From: Paracoccaceae bacterium
GTDB lineage: Bacteria > Pseudomonadota > Alphaproteobacteria > Rhodobacterales > Rhodobacteraceae
NCBI GenBank assembly: GCA_013214715.1
Contig: JABSSB010000004.1
Span: forward strand, 1 to 43,146
Reading direction: 5' to 3'
Length of the DNA: 43,146 bases
Made by a program: the position numbers and the translations under genes. The notes under the pieces were generated by a model that worked only from the letters and a program-made list of their open reading frames with translations, made no database searches and had not been told where the DNA came from. Each line of letters opens with the position of its first letter. Position 1 is the stretch's first letter. Positions 31,171 to 39,396 of the stretch are shown here, in pieces.

Positions 31171-31205
31171 CGGCGGGCCGGGCACATGCCCCGGCCCGCC
31201 GTTTT
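31171..31205 (+). terminator. Strong hairpin between dctP and dctQ
   Basis: CGGCGGGCCGGG (31171-31182) pairs perfectly with CCCGGCCCGCCG (31190-31201) around a 7-base loop and is followed by TTTT (31202-31205). It lies 17 bases after the binding-protein stop. It would terminate part of the transcripts and protect the dctP mRNA 3' end, giving excess binding protein over permease. Confidence 0.8.
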
Positions 31206-31275
31206 CCGTATATAAGCGGATTGGGACGATTGAATTTCGACCGGGTCGGCAGCGGCTCGCGCGGGGGGACACATC

Positions 31276-32205
31276 ATGCAGGACGAAGCGGCTTCAGGCG
31301 GCTTTTTCGCCGCATTGTTCGACGGGCTGATCTGGCTTGTCAGCAATATCGGCTTGGCCTTTTACAATTTCGGCTATGCGATCACGCACCCGCAGCTTTG
31401 GCTGGACTGGTCGGACAAAGAAGCGCTGATGCGCTTTGTGTATTATGGCGGCTCGGTGGAGTTCTTCTTTGTCGTCTTCACCGCCTTTCTGGTCCTGACC
31501 GCGCTGGGCCTGTGGCGTCATTCGATCATGTGGGGCAGCGTCCGGATCCTGGAAGGCTTTGCCAACACGGTCGGGCGCTTTTTCGCCTGGGCAGGGCTGA
31601 TCATGGTGATCCAGCAGATCATCATCGTCTTCATGCAGCGGATCTTCACCCGGCCTGACATCTCGATTGGCTTCGGCATCCCGTTGCAATTCGACATCTC
31701 GTGGTTCGCCGAAGAGCTGAAGCTCTATAACGCGATGGTGGTGGCACTGTGCGCGGCTTACACCTTTGTGCAGGGCGGCCATGTGCGGGTCGATCTGGTC
31801 TATTCGGCGGTGCGCTTCCGCACCAAGAAAATCATCGATATGTGCGGTTCGCTTCTGTTCATGATGCCGATGGCCGTGATGACCTGGATGTATGGCTGGT
31901 ATTTCCTCTGGCGTCACTTGATCGTGCCGAAGCCTTCGGCGTCGGACGCGTTGGACCGCCTTTTGATGAAATCCCGCGCGCTGCGCTGGAATGTCGAAAC
32001 CATCGGCTTCAGCCCCAACGGCTTTACCGGCTATTTCCTATTCAAAATTCTGCTCAGCGCTTTCGCTGCGATGATCTTCCTGCAGGCGGTGGCGTTCTTC
32101 TACCGCTCGCTCATGGAATATATCGAAGGGCAGGAATCCGAGAACAAATACCTCGACCGCGACACGCTGGGCGAGGGCGAAGAAGCCTATGAAGGCGCGC
32201 ATTAA
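31276..32205 (+). CDS. TRAP transporter small permease (DctQ type), enlarged
   Basis: 309-residue membrane protein, well above the usual 160-220 of DctQ subunits. The DctQ core is at about residues 90-225, with the conserved HVRVDLVYSAVRFRTKK motif preceded by an AAYTFVQGG strand. Extra N-terminal hydrophobic segments occupy residues 10-85, and a C-terminal helix with a charged tail follows (residues 265-309). It associates with DctM and helps dock the binding protein. The start at 31276 has GGGGGGA upstream. dctM starts 17 bases later. Confidence 0.88.
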   Translation: MQDEAASGGFFAALFDGLIWLVSNIGLAFYNFGYAITHPQLWLDWSDKEALMRFVYYGGSVEFFFVVFTAFLVLTALGLWRHSIMWGSVRILEGFANTVGRFFAWAGLIMVIQQIIIVFMQRIFTRPDISIGFGIPLQFDISWFAEELKLYNAMVVALCAAYTFVQGGHVRVDLVYSAVRFRTKKIIDMCGSLLFMMPMAVMTWMYGWYFLWRHLIVPKPSASDALDRLLMKSRALRWNVETIGFSPNGFTGYFLFKILLSAFAAMIFLQAVAFFYRSLMEYIEGQESENKYLDRDTLGEGEEAYEGAH

Positions 32206-32222
32206 GCGAGGGAACACAAGCT

Positions 32223-34577
32223 ATGCTTTTCGGTCTTGATGGCGTCGAAATCGGCCTGATTATCGTCTTTTTCTGTCTCTTCGGAGGCATCTTGTCCGGC
32301 TTTCCGGTGGCCTTTGCCATCGGTGGGGCCGGGGTCATCTCCTTTGGGATCATCGCCGCGCTCGACAGCGCGGGGCTGCTGATCCATCAGGCAATCGACA
32401 CCTCATCGCAAGTCTATCGCGATCTGGTCAATTCGGGGGTCAAACCTGACGCGGTATCCATCTTCCGATACCCCGACTTGCCAAGGATGGAGGAACCCGT
32501 CTTCCCGAAAGGCTGGGAAGTCGCGCTGGACCGCAACGTGTCTTTCATCGTGAACCGGATCAACGAACGGGTTCTGGCGGGTCAGTCCATCGAAACCCTG
32601 CTGGCGGTGCTGATGTTCGTCCTGATGGGCATCACGCTTGAGCGCTCGAAAATCGCCAATGACCTGCTGACCACGATGGCGCGCGTCTTCGGCCCGCTGC
32701 CGGGCGGTCTGGCCGTGTCGATCGTGGTTGTGGGCGCGTTTCTTGCGGCCTCGACCGGGATCGTGGGCGCCACCGTGGTGACGATGGGCTTGCTCGCGCT
32801 GCCAACGATGTTGCGGAACAACTACTCGCCGGAACTGGCGACGGGGGTCATTGCCGCTTCGGGCACGCTGGGGCAGATCATTCCGCCGTCCATCGTGATC
32901 GTTCTGCTTGGTACGCTTGCGGGGGATCTGTATTCCTCGGCGCAGGAAAGCCGCGCGCAGCTTGCGGGCTGTACCGACGCGCTAACCTATCTGGGGGAAC
33001 CGGCGGTGGTCTCGGTTGGGACGCTGTTCCAGGCGGCGCTGGTGCCGGGGATCATGCTGGCCATGCTGTATGCCGGCTATGCCTTTGTCTATGCGGTGCT
33101 GAACCCGTCCAAGGCGCCCGCCGTGGAAATGGGTGAAACCAGTAATGAACCGGTCACCCGGTCGGAAGGTCTGACCTGGTTCCTCGGTGTGCCGATCGCG
33201 CTGATCGTGGGGGTCATCCTGCTGGGCAATGTCGGGATCATCGGCAGCCAAAACACGACGGTGTCCTCGTTCTCGGATATCGGTGAAGGCGCCTCGCTGC
33301 GCACCAACGTGTCCGAGGAATGTCAGGCCTCGATGATCGAATTGCACGGGCAAGAGGCGTGGGATACTGCCGTGGCCGAGCAGGAAGCCATCGAAGCCGC
33401 AGGCGGCGTGCAGCAGTCCGAGCGTCTGACGGATGAAGAAATCGCCGCTGCCGTGCAGGCCAAGATCGACAATGCCGCGCCGATTGGCACCGGGCTGGCG
33501 ATCATCGCACTCCTGCTGGGGCTGACGCTGGCGCTGGGGCGCGGCGTGTCGCCCTCCAGCGATCCGAAACCGCTGATCATCGGGGCCTTTGGCCTGCTGG
33601 CGGCGCTTCTGATCGATGTGCTGTTCATTTCGGCCAACACGTCCTCGGGGGTCAGCTGGGTGATGCTGGCGCTTCCGATCGGTGTGGCGCTTTATGGCTG
33701 TAAGGAAGCCGCGATCCGTCTGACAAGGAATGAGCTTGTGCGCGTGGTCTTCCCGCCGCTGGTTCTGATCGTGGCGGTGCTCGGCTCTATCCTTGGTGGG
33801 ATAACCAACCCGACCCCGGCGGCGGCGCTGGGCGCGGGTGGGGCGATCATGCTGGCGGCCTATCGCAAGCTGCAGGATCAGGGCAAAACCGGCGCAGTGA
33901 TCCTGTGGTCCACCTTCGCGATCATCATCTGTATCCTCGTGGGCGTGAATTTCGATCTGCGCATCAACACCAGCAGTGTCAGCGCGGAAAGCTGGATCGC
34001 CTTCTTCGTCGCCTATGCCGCGTATCTCTACGCGCTCTTTGGTCTGCTCTTTGCCTGCTATGTGCTGTTCACGACCGGCGTGCTGAGCCCGGTGGTGCGG
34101 GAGACCGCCAAGGTGACCTCGATGGTGTTCACCATCCTGATCGGCTCGCAGCTGCTGAACCTTGTGGTGATCTCCTTCGGGGGCGAGCATTACATCCAGC
34201 AATTCCTCAAGAGCTTCGACAATGAATTCACGGTCTTCCTGATCGTGATGCTCGTGCTCTTCATTCTGGGCTTCGTGCTGGACTTCCTCGAGATCATCTA
34301 CATCGTGATCCCGATTGTGGGGCCGGTGATCTATGGTGGATCGTTTGATCCGAAATGGGTCACGATCATGGTGGCGGTGAACTTGCAGACCTCGTTCCTG
34401 ACACCGCCTTTCGGCTTTGCGCTTTTCTATCTGCGCGGAGTGGCCCCGAAAGAGGTCACGACAGGCCATATCTATCGCGGGATCATCCCCTTCGTGCTGA
34501 TCCAGGTGGTGGGGCTGGCGCTGCTTTGGACCTTCCCGGGCATCGTGACCTTTGTCCCGGATCTGCTGGCGGGGTGA
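32223..34577 (+). CDS. TRAP transporter large permease (DctM type), enlarged
   Basis: 784-residue membrane protein, almost twice the usual 425-450 of DctM subunits. Recognisable DctM motifs are VEIGLIIVFFCLFGGILSGFPVAFAIGG at the start, STGIVGATVVTMGLLALPTMLRNNYSPELATGVIAASGTLGQIIPPSIVIVLLG, and FVLDFLEIIYIVIPIVGPVIYG...LQTSFLTPPFGFALFYLRGVAP near the end. Between them lie two insertions: a polar one at about residues 55-115, and a large one at about 330-480 with a soluble acidic stretch (residues 370-420) and extra membrane helices. It is expected to carry out Na+-coupled carboxylate import with its partner subunits. Confidence 0.92.
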   Translation: MLFGLDGVEIGLIIVFFCLFGGILSGFPVAFAIGGAGVISFGIIAALDSAGLLIHQAIDTSSQVYRDLVNSGVKPDAVSIFRYPDLPRMEEPVFPKGWEVALDRNVSFIVNRINERVLAGQSIETLLAVLMFVLMGITLERSKIANDLLTTMARVFGPLPGGLAVSIVVVGAFLAASTGIVGATVVTMGLLALPTMLRNNYSPELATGVIAASGTLGQIIPPSIVIVLLGTLAGDLYSSAQESRAQLAGCTDALTYLGEPAVVSVGTLFQAALVPGIMLAMLYAGYAFVYAVLNPSKAPAVEMGETSNEPVTRSEGLTWFLGVPIALIVGVILLGNVGIIGSQNTTVSSFSDIGEGASLRTNVSEECQASMIELHGQEAWDTAVAEQEAIEAAGGVQQSERLTDEEIAAAVQAKIDNAAPIGTGLAIIALLLGLTLALGRGVSPSSDPKPLIIGAFGLLAALLIDVLFISANTSSGVSWVMLALPIGVALYGCKEAAIRLTRNELVRVVFPPLVLIVAVLGSILGGITNPTPAAALGAGGAIMLAAYRKLQDQGKTGAVILWSTFAIIICILVGVNFDLRINTSSVSAESWIAFFVAYAAYLYALFGLLFACYVLFTTGVLSPVVRETAKVTSMVFTILIGSQLLNLVVISFGGEHYIQQFLKSFDNEFTVFLIVMLVLFILGFVLDFLEIIYIVIPIVGPVIYGGSFDPKWVTIMVAVNLQTSFLTPPFGFALFYLRGVAPKEVTTGHIYRGIIPFVLIQVVGLALLWTFPGIVTFVPDLLAG

Positions 34578-34602
34578 TCCATACGTCCGAAGTCTGATAC
34601 TG

Positions 34603-34628
34603 CCCCGCCGCTTTCTGCGGCGGGGTTT
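34603..34628 (+). terminator. Intrinsic terminator after the TRAP operon
   Basis: CCCCGCCGC (34603-34611) pairs perfectly with GCGGCGGGG (34617-34625) around TTTCT, followed by TTTGTCGTTT. It lies 26 bases after the dctM stop. Confidence 0.8.
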
Positions 34629-34735
34629 GTCGTTTCCGAGCCCCTTGCCCAAACGCGCCCGCATCGGCAAAACTGACCCTAATGGGGGCAATTCGTGGCA
34701 AAATGCTGCCCCCGAGGCCTTTGGAGGGACGCGCC

Positions 34736-35554
34736 ATGGCATCCAAGACCGACGACAGCAGCCAATCGCAAAACCTGGCCCCCAAGCCGGGTGCGCAGAT
34801 CACCGTCAACACGATCACATCGCAGGATATCCGGGACGCGCTCACCGCAGGGTTCGCCGATTTCCTGGCCCACCCTGTGATGAGCGGGTTTTTCGGTCTG
34901 TTCTACGCCGTGTTCGGGCTGCTGTTCATGTATGTTCTGCTGGTGCTGGGCCATGTCTGGATGATCATCCCGGTCACAATCGGTTTCCCGCTTGTGGCGC
35001 CTTTTGCCGCCGCCGGCCTTTACGAAATGTCGCGCCGGATGCAGGCGGGGCAGGGTTTTACATGGTCCGATATCCTCACCGTCGTGGCGCAGCAGCGCAA
35101 ACGCGAAATGGGCTGGATGGCCTTTGTGACATTGTTCATCTTCTGGGTCTGGTTCTACCAGTTCCGCACGGTGCTGGTGATCGTGTTGCAGGATGCGTCC
35201 TTCTCGGATCTCGACGGGTTCCTCATGACGGTCTTCTTCACGCCCGAAGGCTGGACCTTCCTGGCCATCGGCTCCTGCGTTGGCGCGCTTTTGTCGGCGG
35301 CGCTGTTTTCAGTCACGGTGGTGTCCATGCCGATGCTGTTGGAACGAGACACGGATTTCGTGACCGCGATGCTGACCTCGATCAAAGTTGTGACGCAGAA
35401 CCCCAAAGTGATGCTGAGCTGGGCGGCGATCATCACCTTGACGATGCTCGTTTCGCTTTTGCCCTTCTTCCTGGGCCTGATTTTCACCCTGCCGATCCTG
35501 GGCCACACGACCTGGCACCTTTACAAGCGCGCCGTCCCGCCCGAACTCGTCTGA
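34736..35554 (+). CDS. DUF2189 family integral membrane protein (copy 2)
   Basis: 272-residue membrane protein and paralogue of the one at 21631-22422. Shared landmarks in the same order are GFPLVAPFAAAGLYEMSRRMQAGQG, SMPMLLERDTDFVTAMLTS, QNPKVMLSW and the ending LGHTTWHLYKR. It has a longer polar N-terminus (residues 1-45) than copy 1. Six or so hydrophobic segments are visible. The start at 34736 is set by GGAGGG upstream. It stands alone between the TRAP terminator and a 282-base gap. The family has no established function. Confidence 0.85.
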   Translation: MASKTDDSSQSQNLAPKPGAQITVNTITSQDIRDALTAGFADFLAHPVMSGFFGLFYAVFGLLFMYVLLVLGHVWMIIPVTIGFPLVAPFAAAGLYEMSRRMQAGQGFTWSDILTVVAQQRKREMGWMAFVTLFIFWVWFYQFRTVLVIVLQDASFSDLDGFLMTVFFTPEGWTFLAIGSCVGALLSAALFSVTVVSMPMLLERDTDFVTAMLTSIKVVTQNPKVMLSWAAIITLTMLVSLLPFFLGLIFTLPILGHTTWHLYKRAVPPELV

Positions 35555-35836
35555 CCGGGACCGAAACAGTTTCACATCTCACGATCCGGCCGCGTTGGAT
35601 GGGATAGGCAGTTTTTATGTGACAGCTTTGGTGCATTTGCACGCCATTTTGACAGTTTTCGACGCCGCTGCGCTTTTGCGCACCCTTGTCGCCCGAAAAT
35701 TGAAACAATCTTCACGTAACACGCCTGTTCCTTCACTCACCTGCCGGTGATTGGCGCGTGTGCGCTGCGCCGGGCGACACTGACCTTACCACCCCAAGGT
35801 CGGTGACCTCGACATGGTTGTGACAGGAGATGATCC

Positions 35837-36160
35837 ATGACCCAGACCCAGACCAAAGCCCTGACCCTCGCCGCCGCGTTTGGCGCGGCTGTGTCTGCCC
35901 ATCTGGCCGCTCCTGCAGTCGCGCAGAATGCGGGTGCTGCAGACAAGGTGCAATGCTATGGCGTAGCGCTCGCCGGTGAAAACAGCTGTGCCGCCGGGCC
36001 GGGCACAACCTGTGCCGGTACCTCAAGCGTCGATTATCAGGGCAATGCTTGGAAACTGGTCGACCGGGTGGACTGCGTGACGATGAAGCTGCCAGACATG
36101 CCCGACGGCACCAAGCGCGAAGGCTCCTTGCGTCCGTTGGAGCGGGACCTGCCGGCCTGA
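35837..36160 (+). CDS. Orphan bufferin-like DUF2282 protein (BufA1-type precursor)
   Basis: 107-residue exported protein. A Sec signal peptide ends near APAVAQ (residue 30). The mature part has four Cys (C40, C51, C59, C80) in the DUF2282 pattern: KVQCYGVALAGENSCAAG, TTCAGTSSVDYQGNAWKLV, VDCVTMKLP, then the terminal GSLRPLERDLPA. DUF2282 proteins are the precursors of bufferins, copper-binding peptides in which Cys residues are modified by an MNIO enzyme (BufB, DUF692) with a partner (BufC). Those genes normally follow directly, but here the next gene is the convergent bpt, one base away. SD CAGGAG precedes the ATG. Maturation would need enzymes encoded elsewhere. Confidence 0.8.
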   Translation: MTQTQTKALTLAAAFGAAVSAHLAAPAVAQNAGAADKVQCYGVALAGENSCAAGPGTTCAGTSSVDYQGNAWKLVDRVDCVTMKLPDMPDGTKREGSLRPLERDLPA

Positions 36161-36161
36161 C

Positions 36162-36983
36162 TCAGCCCTGCGGCGCGCGCCGATCCGGCAGTTGGATATT
36201 GGCAACCTGTTCGGCAATCGGATCGGTGGACAGGGGATGCAGCTCGGCCTGATGATCCTCGGGGTCGTTGAGCCGCTTCCATTCCCCCTGCGCATAGACC
36301 TCCAGCGCCGCAAAATTGGCCTTATAGCCCATCTTGCGGCTGCCGGGCACCCAATAGCCCAGATAGACAAAGGGCAGCCCCATCTCGCGGGCGATCTCGA
36401 CATGATCCAGGATCATATGCGTGCCCAGCGACTGGCGCGTCATGTCGGGATCATAGAAGGAATAGACCATTGACAGCCCGTCATCGAGAACATCGGTCAG
36501 CGACACCGCTGCCAAGTCGTCGCTGTCATGATGGATATATTCGATCAGCCGTGTGCGGATCGGGGTCTCTTCGATCATCGCGGCGAATTCATAGACATCC
36601 ATATCCGCCATCCCGCCAGATGCGTGGCGACTGTCCAGATAGCGACGGAACAGGTTATATTGTTCTTCCGACGCCCAGGGGGAGGCGACGCGCCGCTCCA
36701 ACATGCTGTTCTTGCGAGTCGTGCGGCGCTGGCTCTTGTTCGGTTTGAAATCCGCCACCCGGATGCGCGCGGACAGGCAGGCCGAGCATTCCGAGCAGGA
36801 CGGGCGATACAGGACGTTCTGGGACCGGCGAAAGCCCTGTTGCGACAGGGCATTGTTCAGCTGTTCAGCATTGCCCGATTGCAGCGATGTGAACAATTTC
36901 CGCTCCATCCGCCCGTCAAGATACGGGCAGGGCTGAGGAGCCGTCACATAAAACTGTGGCGCAATGGGCAGCGTATGGCGCAT
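36162..36983 (-). CDS. bpt: Aspartate/glutamate leucyltransferase (arginyl-tRNA-transferase family)
   Basis: 273-residue enzyme that transfers Leu from leucyl-tRNA to proteins with N-terminal Asp or Glu, marking them for ClpS/ClpAP degradation (bacterial N-end rule). It has the ATE-like N-terminal motif RRSQNVLYRPSCSECSACLSARIRV with the conserved Cys cluster, and the C-terminal GNAT-like region with YSFYDPDMTRQSLGTHMILDHVEIAREMGLPFVYLGYWV. Length matches Bpt. It converges on the bufferin-like gene with a one-base gap. Upstream is an RDD-family gene in the same direction, 74 bases away. Confidence 0.93.
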   Translation of the reverse strand: MRHTLPIAPQFYVTAPQPCPYLDGRMERKLFTSLQSGNAEQLNNALSQQGFRRSQNVLYRPSCSECSACLSARIRVADFKPNKSQRRTTRKNSMLERRVASPWASEEQYNLFRRYLDSRHASGGMADMDVYEFAAMIEETPIRTRLIEYIHHDSDDLAAVSLTDVLDDGLSMVYSFYDPDMTRQSLGTHMILDHVEIAREMGLPFVYLGYWVPGSRKMGYKANFAALEVYAQGEWKRLNDPEDHQAELHPLSTDPIAEQVANIQLPDRRAPQG

Positions 36984-37057
36984 GGGTGTCCCGCGTTTTT
37001 CGATTTCAGCATAGCAATAGGACCGAAACCCGCCAAGCCCGAAGGCAGGTCCCGGGG

Positions 37058-37504
37058 TCAGCCGTTTCGCCGCAGCATGACGGTGCCCAAAAGCAGATCA
37101 CCCAGACCCTGCCCCTGGCTGCCGGTCGCCATCAGTGCAACAGACAGCAATTGCAGCGGGAAAATCGCCACCGCGACCAGATAGGCCACCGTATGCGCCG
37201 CCGCCAGCGGCAGATCCAGCGCCACGCCATTGCCCGCGCGCAGCGTGATCCCGAACAGCTGCATACCGGGCGTGGCGGAAAACATCGCCAGCGTGGCGGT
37301 GCGGTAGACAAAGGCAATCATCGTCGCCAGCAAAGGCCAGATGATCACGCCGATAAACGGGTTCAGCGCGGCCACCATCGCCGTGGCGCCAAAGATCAGC
37401 GCGCCATCAAAGATCCAGGCGCCAAGCCGGCGGCCGGGAACACCAGACAGCGAACGGGCATCAAAGGGCAGGGTGGGGGAAGGGCTGTGCATTGTTCTGT
37501 CCAT
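37058..37504 (-). CDS. RDD family membrane protein
   Basis: 148-residue membrane protein of the RDD family, with the N-terminal VPGRRLGAWIFDGALIFGA (Arg and Asp of the first helix) and TPGMQLFGITLRAGNG in the middle. Three or four hydrophobic segments are visible. The start is uncertain: candidate ATGs at 37519, 37504 and 37492; I take 37504. The 37519 ATG directly abuts the hairpin of the upstream gene. Function is unknown; RDD proteins have been linked to small-molecule or ion transport. It follows the DUF2852 gene in the same direction. Confidence 0.8.
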   Translation of the reverse strand: MDRTMHSPSPTLPFDARSLSGVPGRRLGAWIFDGALIFGATAMVAALNPFIGVIIWPLLATMIAFVYRTATLAMFSATPGMQLFGITLRAGNGVALDLPLAAAHTVAYLVAVAIFPLQLLSVALMATGSQGQGLGDLLLGTVMLRRNG

Positions 37505-37519
37505 ATCGGGGAAAACCAT

Positions 37520-37543
37520 GCCCCGCCCAATTCTGGGCGGGGC
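37520..37543 (-). terminator. Hairpin after the DUF2852 gene
   Basis: On the minus strand GCCCCGCCCA pairs with TGGGCGGGGC around GAAT, 10 bp. It lies just after the DUF2852 stop, followed within a few bases by TTTT in the beginning of the RDD reading frame. It may terminate or attenuate transcription into the RDD gene. Confidence 0.55.
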
Positions 37544-37565
37544 CGGAGACGGAGAGCGGGGGGGC

Positions 37566-38021
37566 TTAGGCCTCTGAGGGCTTGCGCTCTGCCTCGTCAT
37601 TGTCGTCGGCCTCATCGCGGGCCTCGCGGCTGCGATCCGCCATGAACTGGTCGAACTCGGCCTTGTCCTTGGCTTCGCGCAGGCGGATCAGGAAGCTTTC
37701 GAAATCCTGCTGTTCCTGCTCCAACCGGGCCAGCGTGTCGGCCTTATAGGCGTCAAAGGCGCTGTTGCCGGTGGGTTTCAGGGTCGAGGCGGCGTGATGC
37801 GCCCAGGACGCTTTGCGACGGCTGCTGCATCCGTGTGAGAACATTTTCTTGCTCCAGGTCATGTAAAAGAGAAGGGCCAGCCCGATGGGCCAGAAGAAGA
37901 CAAAGCCAAGAACCATGGCGGCAATCCAGGCACCTTTGCCCTTGCTGTCGAGCCAGGCCTCGGAACGGCTGAACCAACCGGGATAGGCAGGCCGTGGGGC
38001 TGTGTCATGAAAGGTGGTCAT
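37566..38021 (-). CDS. DUF2852 family membrane-anchored protein
   Basis: 151-residue protein with one or two hydrophobic helices (about residues 30-56: GAWIAAMVLGFVFFWPIGLALLFYMTW), a basic stretch, and a C-terminal coiled-coil-like acidic region (FDAYKADTLARLEQEQQDFESFLIRLREAKDKAEFDQFM). It is recognised as DUF2852, a family common in alphaproteobacteria with no assigned function. The start at 38021 has CGGAGA upstream. A perfect 9-bp inverted repeat lies 20 bases before the start and is probably an operator. It is followed by the RDD gene. Confidence 0.85.
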   Translation of the reverse strand: MTTFHDTAPRPAYPGWFSRSEAWLDSKGKGAWIAAMVLGFVFFWPIGLALLFYMTWSKKMFSHGCSSRRKASWAHHAASTLKPTGNSAFDAYKADTLARLEQEQQDFESFLIRLREAKDKAEFDQFMADRSREARDEADDNDEAERKPSEA

Positions 38022-38040
38022 TTGGGTCTCCGTGTCCAGT

Positions 38041-38063
38041 TGATGTGAATGTCCTTCACATCA
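38041..38063 (-). promoter_or_regulatory. Perfect 9-bp inverted repeat upstream of the DUF2852 gene
   Basis: TGATGTGAA (38041-38049) is mirrored exactly by TTCACATCA (38055-38063) across a 5-base spacer. It begins 19 bases upstream of the DUF2852 start codon, at the place where a repressor would block transcription. The next 90 bases are A/T-rich and contain GTAAAGTAAA against TTTACATTTAC, a second imperfect repeat. No regulator gene is close by. Confidence 0.6.
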
Positions 38064-38156
38064 CTAAAATCGGAATCTGGCCCGTCGAAATCAAGGGGTA
38101 AAGTAAAAGTTTTTTACATTTACTTTTTTGCCAGAGATTTGAGGTATTTGGCCGGC

Positions 38157-39338
38157 TTACTTTTGAACCAGCAGCCCCGTCAGCCCGTGGAAATGATAGG
38201 TATTGGCATAGCTGGGAGGTGTGACAAGCCGCAGGGACGGGCAGCGCTCAAACAGGATCGGTAGGGCGCTCTTCATCTCCAGCCGCGCCAGCGGGGCGCC
38301 GACGCAGAAATGCAGCCCGCCGCCAAAGCTGGTATTGGTCTGGATCGGGCGCGTGGGATCGAACCGGGCCGGGTCGGGCCAGATCGCCGGGTCCCGATTG
38401 GCCGCGCCCAGCACCAGTGACACTTGATCGCCGCGCTGAAAACGATGACCGAACAGTGCCACCTCTTCATAGGCGTAGCGCGTGAAAATATGCAGCGGGG
38501 GATCATGGCGCAGGATTTCCTCAACAGTTTGATCCACCTGCTCTGGCGTCAGGCACTCCGCTCCCAAGCCTAACTCCAGCAGCCGTTTCACCCCATTGCC
38601 CAGCCCATGCACCGTCGCCTCATGCCCGGCATTGAGCAGCAGGATGCAGGTCCCGATCAGCTCATCGGTCGACAGTTTCTCGCCGTCTTCTTCGGCAGCG
38701 ATCAGGCGGGTGATCAGATCGTCGCGCGGGACTTTGCGGCGGGCTTCGACATAATCGCGCAGAAAGGCGGTGAACTCGGCCGAGGCCTTGGCGGCGGCAT
38801 CCTCGGTCGCGCGGGTGCGGCTGGCCTGATACATCGCGACCATGTCATGCGACCAGCGCAAGAGCTGCGGCGCCATGTCTTCCGGCACGCCCAAAAGCCG
38901 CGCGATCACGATGACCGGCACCTTTTCGCAATAGGCCGGCAACAGGTCGAACGGCCCCTCGGGGAAGGCATCGATCAGATCGTGGCACAGGCTGTGAACA
39001 TCGCGTTCCATCGCTGCAATGGCGCGGGAAGTGAAGGCGCGCAACACCAGCGCCCGCAGCCGCGTATGGCGTGGCGGTTCCGCATCCAGAAGCGATGTTG
39101 CCTCCACGGCCAGAAAGGGCGCCAGATGGTCAGGGCCGGGCTGGGCCAGTTCCTGCGGGATCTCGCGCCCAAAACGACGGTCTTTCAGCAGCGCATTGAC
39201 CGCGCGATGCGACAGGGCGGCGGGCATGTCATAATCTTCCCACCAGATCAGATCGCCATGGCGGCGCGCCCGGTCATAAAACGGGTAGGGATCCTGAACA
39301 AATGCAGGCTCGGTCGGGGATTGGGTCAGGCGTTGCAT
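38157..39338 (-). CDS. Cytochrome P450
   Basis: 393-residue soluble bacterial P450. The haem Cys is C345 in FGGGLHFCVGAPLARLE. The K-helix ExxR is in EEILRHD, and the I-helix oxygen-binding region is LLNAGHEATVHGL, where the usual acid-alcohol pair reads Glu-Ala-Thr. The substrate-side motif HTRLRALVLRAFT is typical of bacterial class I P450s. The start at 39338 is taken over a TTG 36 bases upstream. The substrate cannot be named from sequence. No ferredoxin or reductase is adjacent, so electrons must come from partners elsewhere. Confidence 0.93.
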   Translation of the reverse strand: MQRLTQSPTEPAFVQDPYPFYDRARRHGDLIWWEDYDMPAALSHRAVNALLKDRRFGREIPQELAQPGPDHLAPFLAVEATSLLDAEPPRHTRLRALVLRAFTSRAIAAMERDVHSLCHDLIDAFPEGPFDLLPAYCEKVPVIVIARLLGVPEDMAPQLLRWSHDMVAMYQASRTRATEDAAAKASAEFTAFLRDYVEARRKVPRDDLITRLIAAEEDGEKLSTDELIGTCILLLNAGHEATVHGLGNGVKRLLELGLGAECLTPEQVDQTVEEILRHDPPLHIFTRYAYEEVALFGHRFQRGDQVSLVLGAANRDPAIWPDPARFDPTRPIQTNTSFGGGLHFCVGAPLARLEMKSALPILFERCPSLRLVTPPSYANTYHFHGLTGLLVQK

Positions 39339-39396
39339 GGGGCCGGTGATGCGCCGCTTTGCTCTGATATGCAAGCAGGCTGAAACCTGCGCGACC

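Noticed and set aside
32982..34742. Long open frame on the minus strand opposite dctM (586 codons)
   Set aside because: His/Arg/Gln-rich shadow of a high-GC gene; DctM motifs on the plus strand are decisive.
35649..35680. Promoter for the bufferin-like gene at TTGACA 35649
   Set aside because: No acceptable -10 element at proper spacing and the site is about 185 bases from the start codon.
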